DNA of 64,000 bases from Pseudanabaena sp. lw0831 (GTDB lineage Bacteria > Cyanobacteriota > Cyanobacteriia > Pseudanabaenales > Pseudanabaenaceae): NCBI RefSeq assembly GCF_016584665.1, contig NZ_BBJB01000085.1, positions 62,001 through 126,000 on the forward strand. Direction: 5' to 3'. The position numbers and the translations under genes are program-made. The notes under the pieces were generated by a model. The model worked only from the letters and a program-made list of their open reading frames with translations. It searched no databases and was not told the origin of the DNA. Below are positions 53,003-61,564 of this stretch, piece after piece (the stretch's first letter is position 1; each line of letters starts with the position of its first letter).

Positions 53003-54361
53003 TTAGATCCAGCTAGGTAACCACATTAGCACGGGCAAATAACCTGAGGAGATCGGTAAACCGATATAAATTGGCAACCAAAATATAAATGCGATCGCAA
53101 TAATTACCACAATCCCAGAACCAAGCGTTCTCAACTCTTGTAATGGCGATCGCCACATCAGCGATACCAATAACGCAAGAGTTGCAAAAGCAAAAACTGA
53201 CGCAGGCATGTAGTGATACAAGAATATGCAGCGTTTGCTTAGGCTCCAAGGCAACCAATGGGCAAGAAAACTAGTGATTACATAAAACGTAAACCAGAAT
53301 AATGTTGATGGCGACAGAGAACTATTTTCAAAATTTATTTGAGTTATTAGCTTGGGCGGAAACCTTAACTTTGAGACAACTAAAAATGATAGACCGATCA
53401 GCAATGCGATCGCGCTGAGCCAATATAACAACGGGTTCCCCATCGCATGAACAAATTGCACCATGCTGTTGGGACGCATCTCAAAAAAGTAGGCGACGGG
53501 ACGAATTAATAAGACCCAACTCCACCAAGGCGAACAATAGGGATGGATCGGTTCGGTTTTGCCAATGCCTAAGTTTTGATGAAAACCAAGGATCTGGCGA
53601 TGTAGTTCCCAAATATCGCGTTCGGGATTAATCATTAAATGCGGAATCCACTCCACAAAATAAAAGGCGATCGGCAAAATGATTAATCCAATCACAATTT
53701 GCAGGACATTTAAGGTTTGGCGATAACGTGACCATGCATACCCCATTAGCGCCACTAGCCCGACCACATAAGCCAAGCCTGTCCACTTCACGCTGATAGA
53801 TGCGCCTAACATCAAGCCTGAAGCAATTACCCAAAACCATCTTTGCCGCGATCGCTTCAGGGCTAGCACCATACATAGATGGCAAAGCATCCCGAAAAGC
53901 AAAATATAAATATTGATCAAGCCAAAGCGTGACTCCACTAATAACAGCCCATCCATGGCAACAAACCAGCCTGTCAGCCATGCCCAACAACGGCGATCGC
54001 TCAACTGCCAAATCAACTCATAGGTAACTAAGGGCAGTAATGAACCTGCTAGGGCCGTCATACAACGATAACCAAAAGGCGCATAACCAAAAATCTTGAT
54101 GCCTATTGCAATGATGTATTTGGCTAGGGGAGGATGCGCGTCAAATAAAGTCTCACCGCGCAAATAGTTTTGAGCAAACTTAGGATAATAAACCTCGTCA
54201 AAAACGACATCCGCTGTGCCATCCAAGTTCCAAAAGCGACAGGCAACTGCCACTAAAGCGATCGCCATTACGCCAAAAACTGGATGCTCAGACAGCCAAA
54301 TTAGGCGATCGGAAAAACGAGCAAGAGGAGTAATAATTATTTGTTCCCTCCAATTGCCCAT
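53003..54361 (-). CDS. PMT-family (GT39) mannosyltransferase-like membrane protein
   Basis: 452 residues with about ten membrane helices. The acidic motif in VVFDEVYYPKFAQNYL (DE) and DAHPPLAKY in the first loop are the hallmarks of dolichyl-phosphate-mannose protein mannosyltransferases and related GT39 enzymes. It also has LVESRFGLINIYILLFGM and a C-terminal MIR-less membrane region. It probably transfers a lipid-linked sugar outside the cytoplasmic membrane; acceptor unknown. Confidence 0.88.
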   Translation of the reverse strand: MGNWREQIIITPLARFSDRLIWLSEHPVFGVMAIALVAVACRFWNLDGTADVVFDEVYYPKFAQNYLRGETLFDAHPPLAKYIIAIGIKIFGYAPFGYRCMTALAGSLLPLVTYELIWQLSDRRCWAWLTGWFVAMDGLLLVESRFGLINIYILLFGMLCHLCMVLALKRSRQRWFWVIASGLMLGASISVKWTGLAYVVGLVALMGYAWSRYRQTLNVLQIVIGLIILPIAFYFVEWIPHLMINPERDIWELHRQILGFHQNLGIGKTEPIHPYCSPWWSWVLLIRPVAYFFEMRPNSMVQFVHAMGNPLLYWLSAIALLIGLSFLVVSKLRFPPKLITQINFENSSLSPSTLFWFTFYVITSFLAHWLPWSLSKRCIFLYHYMPASVFAFATLALLVSLMWRSPLQELRTLGSGIVVIIAIAFIFWLPIYIGLPISSGYLPVLMWLPSWI

Positions 54362-54398
54362 TTGCTGTTCTCATCTAAAAAATACTGTATATATAAAC

Positions 54399-54445
54399 AA
54401 TAGTTTTAATAAAGCCTTGAGAAGCAAGGCTCTATTAAAACTATT
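54399..54445. terminator. Palindrome overlapping the DsbA-like gene stop
   Basis: Arms aatagttttaata-agccttg / caaggct-tattaaaactatt with a 5-nt loop. The last bases include the stop codon (cta, 54441-54443). Confidence 0.75.
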
Positions 54446-55202
54446 TACCCGCTTTAATTTGAGCAACTAATGCTTCTAATTCTTTAATGTCGGGGACTCC
54501 AGAGAAAAATACTCCATTCACTACAAATGAAGGCGTACCACGTACTCCTAAAGACTTCCCAAGTTCAAAATCTTTCTTGATCGCCGCTTTCGCTTCTTCG
54601 CTCTTGCGATCGCGATTAAAGCGATCGACATCAAGTTTCAACGTATTGGCAAGTTCCAGATAAAACTCTTCACCAAGTTTGCCCTGCTGCTCAAATAAAG
54701 CATCATGATATTCCCAAAACTTGCCCTGTTGTGAAGCAGCCCAAGCCGCAAAAGCAGCAGGTTCTGCCTGAGGATGAATCTCCTTAAGTGGGAAATGCTT
54801 AAACACTAAAGTGACATCATTCTGATTTTTTGCCATGAATTCCTTCACCACAGCATATCCTCTTGCACAAAAAGGACATTCAAAATCGGAGAACTCCGCC
54901 ATGATGATTTTCTGGCTTGCGGAACCTGTAACTGGTGAATTGCGAAGTAGTAGGCGAGGTTCTTGGCGAATCTGAGATAGCACCTTAGAGCGCAACTGTT
55001 CTTCTTGTTGCGCCTGAGATTTTTGATAGGACTGTACTGAGTCTAAAATCACCTGTGGATTTTTACGGATGATTTCTAAGACTTTTGTTTCAAATTGAGC
55101 ATCAGACAGTTGAGCGTTTGCCGATTGTCCTGTAGAAGCACAACTAGTAATCATCAGTAAGAGTGCAACTAAAACTGAGATCAGGTATGGTTGGAGTCGC
55201 AT
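54441..55202 (-). CDS. DsbA-like thiol-disulfide oxidoreductase, lipoprotein
   Basis: 253 residues. An N-terminal signal with lipobox MITSC (Cys about 21) is followed by a charged coiled segment. The thioredoxin-type domain has the active site FECPFCARGY (CPFC) and a cis-proline in GVRGTPSFVVNG. FKHFPLKEIHPQAEPAA is typical of DsbA/BdbD-like proteins. Expected to be membrane-anchored and to act in the periplasm or lumen in disulfide formation or isomerisation. ATG at 55202. Confidence 0.92.
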   Translation of the reverse strand: MRLQPYLISVLVALLLMITSCASTGQSANAQLSDAQFETKVLEIIRKNPQVILDSVQSYQKSQAQQEEQLRSKVLSQIRQEPRLLLRNSPVTGSASQKIIMAEFSDFECPFCARGYAVVKEFMAKNQNDVTLVFKHFPLKEIHPQAEPAAFAAWAASQQGKFWEYHDALFEQQGKLGEEFYLELANTLKLDVDRFNRDRKSEEAKAAIKKDFELGKSLGVRGTPSFVVNGVFFSGVPDIKELEALVAQIKAGK

Positions 55203-55259
55203 TACAAAAACATCCCAAATAGAAGGCGGAATTCTTTTCGTCTTAAGTCTACACGATCT

Positions 55260-55328
55260 CTAATCAAAACCGATTTTAGGGTTTTCAGCGCTTGCAGCGC
55301 TGAAAACCCTAAAATCGGTTTTGATTAG
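55260..55328. repeat. 69-bp palindrome of the aaaaccgatttt family
   Basis: 32-bp perfect arms with a 5-nt loop, ctaatcaaaaccgatttta on the outside and ttttcagcgc at the centre. The cgattttaggg part matches the element at 57971-58094. It lacks the attctcat ends. Confidence 0.8.
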
Positions 55329-55369
55329 CATTGCTATATTTCTTACGCCTTAAGGGTTATGTGATTTAA

Positions 55370-55427
55370 TAAGGAACCAATTTTTAGCGGCGAGGCTTCG
55401 CTGCTCCACTAAAAATTAGTTCCTTAT
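55370..55427. repeat. TAAGGAA...TTCCTTA inverted repeat, copy 2
   Basis: Outer arms taaggaaccaattttta and taaaaattagttcctta around a gcggcgaggcttcgctgc centre. Related to 24487-24544. No gene lies in 55203-55533; the segment holds this repeat and 55260-55328. Confidence 0.7.
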
Positions 55428-55533
55428 GGGTGATGACAGGATATGTTAAGTTATACTAAGTTTAGTTAAGATTACAAACGAAATTGATTTGAGACGTAGT
55501 TAAAAAATCTTACTGATACCAATAGACACAATA

Positions 55534-55797
55534 ATGACCGCTATTACAGATACTTCCAACAGTCAGACTCTAATAATTGCAGGTAGCTATTCTGAATATT
55601 TAAACTGGCGCAAAAAAAATCCATCTATTAAATCTTGTAAGTATGTAGAACGGATTGAAGATATACAGGGAATACACGGATTTTTAGCTAATATTGTTCT
55701 CTATGGAGATTATGAGCATAATCCTGTCTATAACACCTTAAGAATGCGCGAGCTTTTAGCTGAACGTGATTCTCCATTTCGCGCATATGTGCGTTAG
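55534..55797 (+). CDS. Small hypothetical protein, 87 residues
   Basis: I do not recognise it. Soluble with mixed charge: TLIIAGSYSEYLNWRKKNPS suggests an alpha/beta start, then YVERIEDIQGIHGFLANIVL and a C-terminal helix ERDSPFRAYVR. The GSYSEYLNW start recalls small phage-like or island-encoded proteins, but I have no family. It is bounded by a palindrome and converges on a hybrid kinase gene. ATG at 55534 without a clear ribosome-binding site. Confidence 0.6.
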   Translation: MTAITDTSNSQTLIIAGSYSEYLNWRKKNPSIKSCKYVERIEDIQGIHGFLANIVLYGDYEHNPVYNTLRMRELLAERDSPFRAYVR

Positions 55798-55802
55798 AGA
55801 AT

Positions 55803-55859
55803 TAAACCCGCAAAAGACAAATCGCCTGCGTAGCAGGCGATTTGTCTTTTGCGGGTTTA
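55803..55859. terminator. 57-bp palindrome between convergent genes
   Basis: 27-bp perfect arms with loop gta, outer taaacccgcaaaagac and core atcgcctgc/gcaggcgat. It ends one base before the stop codon of the hybrid kinase. Confidence 0.85.
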
Positions 55860-55860
55860 G

Positions 55861-57882
55861 TTAATTGTAAATATATTTCAAGTTTAGATGCTCTGCCATT
55901 CTGTCAAAAACTTTATCTTCAGTAAATGGTTTAGAAAGAAATCCATCGAACCCATTCAGAAATAAATCTTCTTCTCTAATCTCAACCAAGCTGGCTGTTA
56001 AAGCAATTATTTGGACTTTCTGCGATGCGGCAATATTTTGCGCTTTCTCAAGTTCTCTGATTGCCGATGTAGCTTCTTGCCCATTCATGATCGGCATTCT
56101 GACATCCATCCAGATCAAATGTGGTGTCCAAGATTGCCATACATCGATCGCATCCTGTCCATTAGTAACTTCGCGCACTTCAATTCCTAGCGGGGATAAA
56201 ATTCTCGTTAATAGTTGGCGGTTCAGACGCATATCTTCAGCGATTAAGATACGGTAAACTTGATTACCCTCAAGCCCAATTACTCGCCGCAGTGATTTAG
56301 TTGGAGAATCGAAACTAAAAAGATCTAAGGATTTAACGGGAATGTCAAATCTGAAGGTAGAACCTTCGCCAACTTTACTGATGACAAACATTTGACCACC
56401 CATTAGCCTCACATAGTTATAGCTAATCGATAGTCCTAGTCCAGTCCCTTCTTGCGATCGCTTACCAGAATCAGTTTGGACAAAAGGCTGAAATAGGGTT
56501 AACACTTCTGCTTCGGAAATACCTGCACCAGTGTCTTCCACTTCAAAACATAGGCAACGAGGAATCTCAGAAACTTCTCCAGCTATTTTTGCTATGTTTT
56601 CAGGTAAGTTGCGAACATCCACACGCACAAGAATATGTCCTGAGTCCGTAAATTTGATGGCGTTACCGATTAAGTTGATCAATATTTGGCGTAATTTACC
56701 TTCATCGGTATAAATATAGGGAGGAACATCTGGTTGAATACTCACATCAAAAGATAAATCTTTTTCTTGAGCCTTCAGATACAACATATCTCTTGCAGTA
56801 TCTACGATGTCGTATAGAGAGCATTCCTTCTCGCGCAGAAGTACGCTGCCAGCTTCGAGCTTTGACATTTCTAAAATGTCATTAATCATCGCCAGTAGGT
56901 GATTGCCACTATTACAGATGGTTTGGAGGTCAGTCTGGTGCTGCTCATTTAACTCTTGGTCATAGAGCATAAGCTGAGCAAAGCCAAGAATTGCGTTCAG
57001 AGGAGTACGCAACTCATGACTCATATTTGCTAAAAAGGCTGCCTTAGAACGGCTTGCTGACTCGGCGGCTTCTTTGGCTAGCTTAAGGTCATAAGTACGT
57101 TCCTCAACTCGTTGTTCTAAGAGGTTGGCTTGTTCTCGTAGTTTTGCTTCTGACTCACGTAGTGCAAGTTCTATCTTTTTAAGCAACGTAATATCATAGA
57201 AAGTGTTTAATAAGACTTGTTCGCCTTTTAGCCATAGTGGATGTACAGATGCTAGCACCCACAAGGGTTCTTGATTGGCTTTGCATAGACGAATTTCATA
57301 GTCACGCACTTTTTGGTTTTGTAAAAAATGCTGCTGTAAAATCTCCCATTCTGCGGGTAAGTAGTAAAGATCTTTAATCGATCGCTGTATTAAATCGTGG
57401 GATTCTCTTTGGAGGATTGTGCCAGCACTAGTATTAGCATATGTAATCGCACCATCAGAGAGTCTACTAACCAGCATTGCCATACTAGTTGATTCTGCGA
57501 TCGTTCTAAACTGCTCCTCGCTTTGGTGCATAGTCTCGACAGCACGATTGTATTGCTCATATTCGATCGCATCACCATGCTCAGTGCTAGTCGCTAGCAT
57601 AATTTCGAGATCGCTTTTATCTCGATAGACAATTTCTAAGATTGATTGCAGGGTGGCTTGAGCCATCTTGCGCTCGATGATTTCACTTTTTAGTCTTTTA
57701 TTAACATCTAGTAGCTCCGCTTCAACAAGATCGCCATGTTCAACTGCGGTTAATAATGAGTTTTCCAGATCACTATTTTCCATCTGAAGTCGGCTGACTT
57801 GCATTCGTAATCCTTTGACTTCTTGCTGGAGTTTTTGCCAGTCTTTCGTAGATATTTCTTCAGAAAATTTGGAATTGTCCAT
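55861..57882 (-). CDS. Hybrid sensor histidine kinase: coiled coil, PAS, HisKA, HATPase, REC
   Basis: 673 residues from the ATG at 57882; 19 extra upstream codons look like a chance extension. An N-terminal coiled coil (about 1-110) contains repeated TSTEHGD/TAVEHGD phrases. A PAS domain follows (about 115-240), a second coil, HisKA with His289 in MSHELRTP, and ATPase motifs NLIGNAIKF, DTGAGIS and GTGLGLSIS. The C-terminal receiver has Asp593 in IWMDVRMP and FLSKPFTE. No membrane segment is present, so it is cytoplasmic. The partner is unknown. Its 3' end touches a palindrome. Confidence 0.92.
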   Translation of the reverse strand: MDNSKFSEEISTKDWQKLQQEVKGLRMQVSRLQMENSDLENSLLTAVEHGDLVEAELLDVNKRLKSEIIERKMAQATLQSILEIVYRDKSDLEIMLATSTEHGDAIEYEQYNRAVETMHQSEEQFRTIAESTSMAMLVSRLSDGAITYANTSAGTILQRESHDLIQRSIKDLYYLPAEWEILQQHFLQNQKVRDYEIRLCKANQEPLWVLASVHPLWLKGEQVLLNTFYDITLLKKIELALRESEAKLREQANLLEQRVEERTYDLKLAKEAAESASRSKAAFLANMSHELRTPLNAILGFAQLMLYDQELNEQHQTDLQTICNSGNHLLAMINDILEMSKLEAGSVLLREKECSLYDIVDTARDMLYLKAQEKDLSFDVSIQPDVPPYIYTDEGKLRQILINLIGNAIKFTDSGHILVRVDVRNLPENIAKIAGEVSEIPRCLCFEVEDTGAGISEAEVLTLFQPFVQTDSGKRSQEGTGLGLSISYNYVRLMGGQMFVISKVGEGSTFRFDIPVKSLDLFSFDSPTKSLRRVIGLEGNQVYRILIAEDMRLNRQLLTRILSPLGIEVREVTNGQDAIDVWQSWTPHLIWMDVRMPIMNGQEATSAIRELEKAQNIAASQKVQIIALTASLVEIREEDLFLNGFDGFLSKPFTEDKVFDRMAEHLNLKYIYN

Positions 57883-57970
57883 GTAGAGGGATTTTGCTAA
57901 AGCAAACAAATTATTTAAAAGTGTCCAAAGCAAGAGCAAAGCAATTTAGACATATGCACAACTGTAATCA

Positions 57971-58094
57971 ATTCTAAATTATGAAACCGATTTTAGGGTT
58001 TGCAGCACCTGCGGCGCTACAAACCCTAAAATCGGTTTTGAGTCAAGTCTGCCGCCGGCGGACTTGACTCAAAACCGATTTTTATAATGAGAAT
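57971..58094. mobile_element. MITE-like element, 124 bp, with two internal palindromes
   Basis: Ends attctaaattatga and tataatgagaat, a degenerate form of those at 29376-29487. It contains a gaaaccgattttagggtttgc palindrome and, in the right half, a perfect gagtcaagtctgccgccggc hairpin. Thus the same ends carry different hairpins in different copies. It lies in the 604-bp gap 57883-58486, which holds no gene. Confidence 0.7.
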
Positions 58095-58167
58095 TGCTAA
58101 GACACACGATGCAGTAATTTTTAGATGTTAAAAGTTTACTAAATTTAGTATGTGCTTTTAGAGATTA

Positions 58168-58264
58168 TACTCCCTTCCCAGTGAAGAATTAGTGGTGCGC
58201 GGCTTCGCCGCGCACCACTAATTCTTCATTTTAAAACGTCTATTCTTTTGGTGAAAAGGGAGTA
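58168..58264. repeat. Nested palindrome with cccttcccagtgaagaatta
   Basis: An outer inverted repeat tactccctt/aagggagta encloses a perfect 22-bp-arm palindrome (58182-58228, core gcgcggc, loop ttc). The phrase cccttcccagtgaagaatta also occurs at 29498-29517. Confidence 0.75.
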
Positions 58265-58335
58265 TTCAGTTAGTTTATGTCAAATTTTTTTGACATATCC
58301 GTCAATTATGCTTACTTGCATTAAGATTAGTCAGA

Positions 58336-58383
58336 CCGAAAATACGAGATGCGACGTGACTCGCCACACCTCGTATTTTTCGG
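58336..58383. repeat. Imperfect palindrome ccgaaaatacgag
   Basis: Arms ccgaaaatacgag and ctcgtatttttcgg pair with one bulged base around 21 nt. It is one of three palindromic structures in the same gap. Confidence 0.6.
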
Positions 58384-58486
58384 TTTATGCCCTGACAAAA
58401 AATAACTTTGACGGACGTTGATAGATGTGGTAAGGTTCGCTACGCTATCAATCCAAATTGCCTAAGTAATTAGTTATTTGATCTCA

Positions 58487-58702
58487 ATGAGTTATCACTC
58501 CCAGACATACGCGATCGCTAGTCGCCAAGAAGATTTAGAGAGACACCTGCTGGAGTTGTCTGTCGTTGACCGTGAGCAGTTGGCGGTTGCCAAACGCTGG
58601 CAAGCTCGCCAAGAAGGTCCATTGCTAATGATTTTATTACAGCTTAGTTTTATTGACCTGCATCAGTTTAGTGGCTTACTTGACTGGTCTGGACAGGGCT
58701 AA
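58487..58702 (+). CDS. DUF2949-like small protein
   Basis: 71 residues from the ATG at 58487 (MSYHSQTYA); the frame extends three codons upstream. The helical segment RHLLELSVVDREQLAVAKRW followed by LLMILLQLSFIDLHQFSGLL resembles the cyanobacterial DUF2949 pattern of short paired helices. No function is known to me. It converges on moaD with a palindrome between them. Confidence 0.65.
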   Translation: MSYHSQTYAIASRQEDLERHLLELSVVDREQLAVAKRWQARQEGPLLMILLQLSFIDLHQFSGLLDWSGQG

Positions 58703-58754
58703 TCCAAAAAAAGCAAAGCTCCCGCTACGCGGGAGCTTTGCTTTTTTTTGGATT
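58701..58754. terminator. Palindrome between convergent genes, stop codons at each edge
   Basis: Arms of about 25 bp (aatccaaaaaaagcaaagct) with loop tac; a run of 7 A faces 8 T, giving one bulge. The left arm begins within the plus-strand TAA stop (58700-58702) and the right arm ends at the first base of the minus-strand stop (tta, 58754-58756). Confidence 0.85.
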
Positions 58755-59026
58755 TATCCACCACTTACAGGGGGGATCAGTGCGACCTCGTCACCATTTT
58801 TAAGAATTGTCTGTGGTTCTGCAAAATTGAGATTTACTGCATAACGAGTTAGCGATCGCCATTTCTCAAGATGTGGGTGTTGACTGACTAAGCGATCGAA
58901 TATTTGCGATACCGAAGTACCTGACGCTAGCGTAATTTGCATTTCATCTGTAGCGAGTATCTCCTGAAAAATTGCAAATAATTTGACAGTGATTTGAATA
59001 TCTTCAGAGATTGGTTCGTGGTTCAT
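58754..59026 (-). CDS. moaD: Molybdopterin synthase sulfur carrier subunit MoaD
   Basis: 90-residue ubiquitin-like protein (ITVKLFAIFQEILATDEMQI) ending in IPPVSGG, the di-glycine tail thiocarboxylated for molybdopterin synthesis. A ThiS-like assignment is less likely, because ThiS is shorter and the FAIFQE start is MoaD-like. No moaE is nearby. ATG at 59026. Confidence 0.9.
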   Translation of the reverse strand: MNHEPISEDIQITVKLFAIFQEILATDEMQITLASGTSVSQIFDRLVSQHPHLEKWRSLTRYAVNLNFAEPQTILKNGDEVALIPPVSGG

Positions 59027-59032
59027 AGTTTT

Positions 59033-59120
59033 ACAGCGCTTTGCTCTGAAATGAGAACCAAGCTTTCTGTTAATCGTAGGGGCAATTCATGAATTGCCCC
59101 TACGATTAACAGAAGCTTGG
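59033..59120. repeat. Prefix tacagcgctttgc plus long palindrome without loop
   Basis: 59059-59120 is a near-perfect palindrome centred on ttcatgaa, with arms ccaagctttctgttaatcg and ggggcaattc; one base is bulged. The prefix just before it (tacagcgctttgctctgaaa) is that of 28058 and 42051. It lies between phoH and moaD. Confidence 0.75.
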
Positions 59121-59128
59121 AGCTTATG

Positions 59129-60127
59129 TTAATCCGCTTCTGCGTTTTCGTAAGCGGCAATGATGTTATGCACTAGAGGATGGCGCACTACATCATTCTT
59201 ATCAAACAAGTTAAAGGAAACTCCTTCGACTCCTTTGAGAATATTCATGGCGATGATTAAGCCCGATTTTTGATGACGGGGTAGATCAATCTGGGTAATG
59301 TCGCCTGTTACGACCATACGCGATTTAAACCCCAGTCGCGTTAAGACCATTTTCATTTGGGCGGCTGTTGTGTTTTGGGCTTCGTCAACGATGATGAACG
59401 AGTTACTGAGGGTGCGTCCGCGCATATAGGCAAGAGGCGCGACTTCGATAATGCCACGCTCCATTAATTGCGGAACTTTCTCTGCGCCGATCATTTCGTT
59501 CATTGCGTCGTAGAGAGGACGTAGATAGGGATCAATTTTTTGCTGTAAGTCTCCAGGGAGGAAACCGAGGCTCTCACCTGCTTCGACTGCTGGGCGAGTG
59601 AGGATAATCCGCTCAAACTTGTTGCTTTGCAATGCGCTCACCGCAGCAACAGCGGCGAGATAGGTTTTTCCAGTACCCGCTGGCCCCACACCAAAGATTA
59701 AATCGTGATTTTCCATCGCCTGCACATATTGCTGCTGACGATAGGTGCGTGGCTGCACTGAGTCACCACGACGATTACGAGAAATAGTAGCGCGATCGCG
59801 CCATTCGCCAGAGCGTTCCTCCGCGATCGCTTCACGAGCAGCGCGAATATCTACGGCTGCGATCGTTTTTTCCTGCGACCACAATGGCTTCAGGGCATTA
59901 ACCATCTGTTCTACAAGGCTTATCTGCTCTGTCGTACCATCAATTAATAGGTCTTGTCCCCGCATGATTATCCGCACACCTGTTGTTTCGGCAAGTAGCT
60001 TGAGGTTTTCCTCGCGTGTCCCTGCAAGACAGATTGCACTACTAGGATTTGGCAAGCTCAAAATATACGGTTCGTTGCGGGGAGTACCCATTAAATTAGT
60101 TATCCTCTGGTTGTGATTGTGATACAT
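59129..60127 (-). CDS. phoH: PhoH family ATPase
   Basis: 332-residue protein with an N-terminal KH-like/R3H-like RNA-binding portion (LLAETTGVRIIMRGQDLLID) and a PhoH P-loop domain: FGVGPAGTGKTYLA (Walker A), RPAVEAGESLGFLPGD, and FIIVDEAQNTT (Walker B). PhoH-family proteins are linked to RNA handling; the exact role is unclear. An alternative ATG at 60091 (MGTPRNEPYI) would shorten it by 12 residues. Confidence 0.92.
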   Translation of the reverse strand: MYHNHNQRITNLMGTPRNEPYILSLPNPSSAICLAGTREENLKLLAETTGVRIIMRGQDLLIDGTTEQISLVEQMVNALKPLWSQEKTIAAVDIRAAREAIAEERSGEWRDRATISRNRRGDSVQPRTYRQQQYVQAMENHDLIFGVGPAGTGKTYLAAVAAVSALQSNKFERIILTRPAVEAGESLGFLPGDLQQKIDPYLRPLYDAMNEMIGAEKVPQLMERGIIEVAPLAYMRGRTLSNSFIIVDEAQNTTAAQMKMVLTRLGFKSRMVVTGDITQIDLPRHQKSGLIIAMNILKGVEGVSFNLFDKNDVVRHPLVHNIIAAYENAEAD

Positions 60128-60290
60128 AGCGCTTTGTGTTCAAACCCGAACCAAGAAATTCCTAAGACCCTCACCCCTAGCCCCTCTCCCTCTTGGGAGA
60201 GGGGGACAAGAAAACCTCAATAAGTTATCTTGCGCCCCTTCTCCCCTCTTGGGAGAAGGGGCTGGGGGATGAGGGCAGAGCTTCGCTCTA
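60128..60290. repeat. Prefix plus GC-rich ccctctcccttgggag repeat
   Basis: It begins with tttgtgttcaaacccgaacc, a variant of the shared palindrome prefix. Then come two copies of a palindrome of the form cccctctcc-ctcttgggagagggg (60178-60206 and 60236-60262), inside an outer ccctcacccctagcccct / aggggctgggggatgaggg inverted repeat. This type is widespread in bacterial and cyanobacterial genomes. No gene. Confidence 0.65.
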
Positions 60291-60301
60291 AGTAAGGTGT
60301 A

Positions 60302-61468
60302 TTACTTGATTAAATTTTCAGCGCCACTAATGACACGGGCTGACAAAATTTTGTCGCCTAGTCTTAGTTTATCCAAAGTTTCCTTGCCATCGGTGACATA
60401 TCCAAAAACGGTATAGTTGCCATCAAGCAAATTTAAACCTGCGGGAGTTAATTCTGATTCAAATAGGTAGATAAAAAACTGCGATGAACCAGCATTAGCA
60501 TCTTCATTAGGATGCGCCATGGCAACAGTCCCAAAGGCAGCAAAGGGCAGTACGGGTAATGTGCCTGACAAACCTTGTTCTTCAAAGGTTTTGCCATAGG
60601 TAGGAACTTTTTGATCGGGTAGGCGCACTTCGATTGGGACAGTCCGATATTTTTTGGTTGTAGGATCGATGTAGCCATCGGCTTTACCATCAGGATCGCC
60701 AGTCTGCAAGTAATAATTTTCGTCGGCTCGCGTGAAAGTTAGCCCATCGTAAAAGCCTTTCTGTACGAGATCGACAAATTGACCTGCATTGACTGGTGCG
60801 TTGTAGCCATCCACCGTAATCGTGGCATTACCTTTTTCGGTGGATATCTCTACTAGGGCGCGTCCCTTGAGTTGGGGCAATTGGGCATATTGGGCAGGAA
60901 CTTCAAAGGGGAAGGCTTGAATAAAGTCAGATTCGACTAAACCTACATAGTCCAAGGCTCTTTCTGACAGGGCTTTAACACTGTTGCGATCTTTGACTGC
61001 GATCGCCTCCTGTAAAGGTACAAGGGCTGTCGTTAAGCTATTCAAATGTTCGGTTACTAATCCTTGGAGATCGCTGCTAACTTCAGCAATCAACTGTGAC
61101 TGATTTTGACTTAGGGTTTGCGAGAGCGTTTCAATATCTCTTTTGAGGTTGCTCCACCTTTTGAGATTGGCTTGGCGAGGCATTTGCTCCAAGGTGAGCT
61201 GGACATCGCGCAGCACTTCGCTATCAATCGGTAACGCATTTCTCAGGATGACACGAGGATCTTTAATCGCACTTTTGGTTGGTAGTGCTGCTATGCTTGG
61301 CGCGATCGCCGATACCATCGTCAAACAAGTCACAAGCAAACAAGCGATCGTGAACGTTATGCCTTTAAACCACAAAGATCTTCGAGAGACAAGATCTTTG
61401 TGCTGATTTGTTAGATCGCTGGTTCTTTCTAAATTACGATTTAAATTAAGATTTAACATTGCACTCAA
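60302..61468 (-). CDS. Cyclophilin-type peptidyl-prolyl isomerase, lumenal Cyp38/TLP40-like
   Basis: 388 residues. The N-terminus has a basic start and one membrane helix (ITFTIACLLVTCLTMVSAI). A helical domain (about 75-200, RDVQLTLEQMPRQANLKRW) is followed by a cyclophilin domain (NATITVDGYNAPVNAGQFVD; FTRADENYYLQTGDP; VAMAHPNEDANAGSSQFFIY). Arrangement and length match Cyp38/TLP40, which in plants is needed for photosystem II assembly. An alternative start is the ATG at 61459. Isomerase residues are only partly conserved, as in Cyp38. Confidence 0.88.
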   Translation of the reverse strand: MSAMLNLNLNRNLERTSDLTNQHKDLVSRRSLWFKGITFTIACLLVTCLTMVSAIAPSIAALPTKSAIKDPRVILRNALPIDSEVLRDVQLTLEQMPRQANLKRWSNLKRDIETLSQTLSQNQSQLIAEVSSDLQGLVTEHLNSLTTALVPLQEAIAVKDRNSVKALSERALDYVGLVESDFIQAFPFEVPAQYAQLPQLKGRALVEISTEKGNATITVDGYNAPVNAGQFVDLVQKGFYDGLTFTRADENYYLQTGDPDGKADGYIDPTTKKYRTVPIEVRLPDQKVPTYGKTFEEQGLSGTLPVLPFAAFGTVAMAHPNEDANAGSSQFFIYLFESELTPAGLNLLDGNYTVFGYVTDGKETLDKLRLGDKILSARVISGAENLIK

Positions 61469-61564
61469 AAACTAAATTAGCCACTTAAAAATGCTATTGC
61501 ATTTGGTTGCACAGTTAGGCAAACTTAATTTGATTTCATGCAGTCCTATCTTTAAAAATTCATT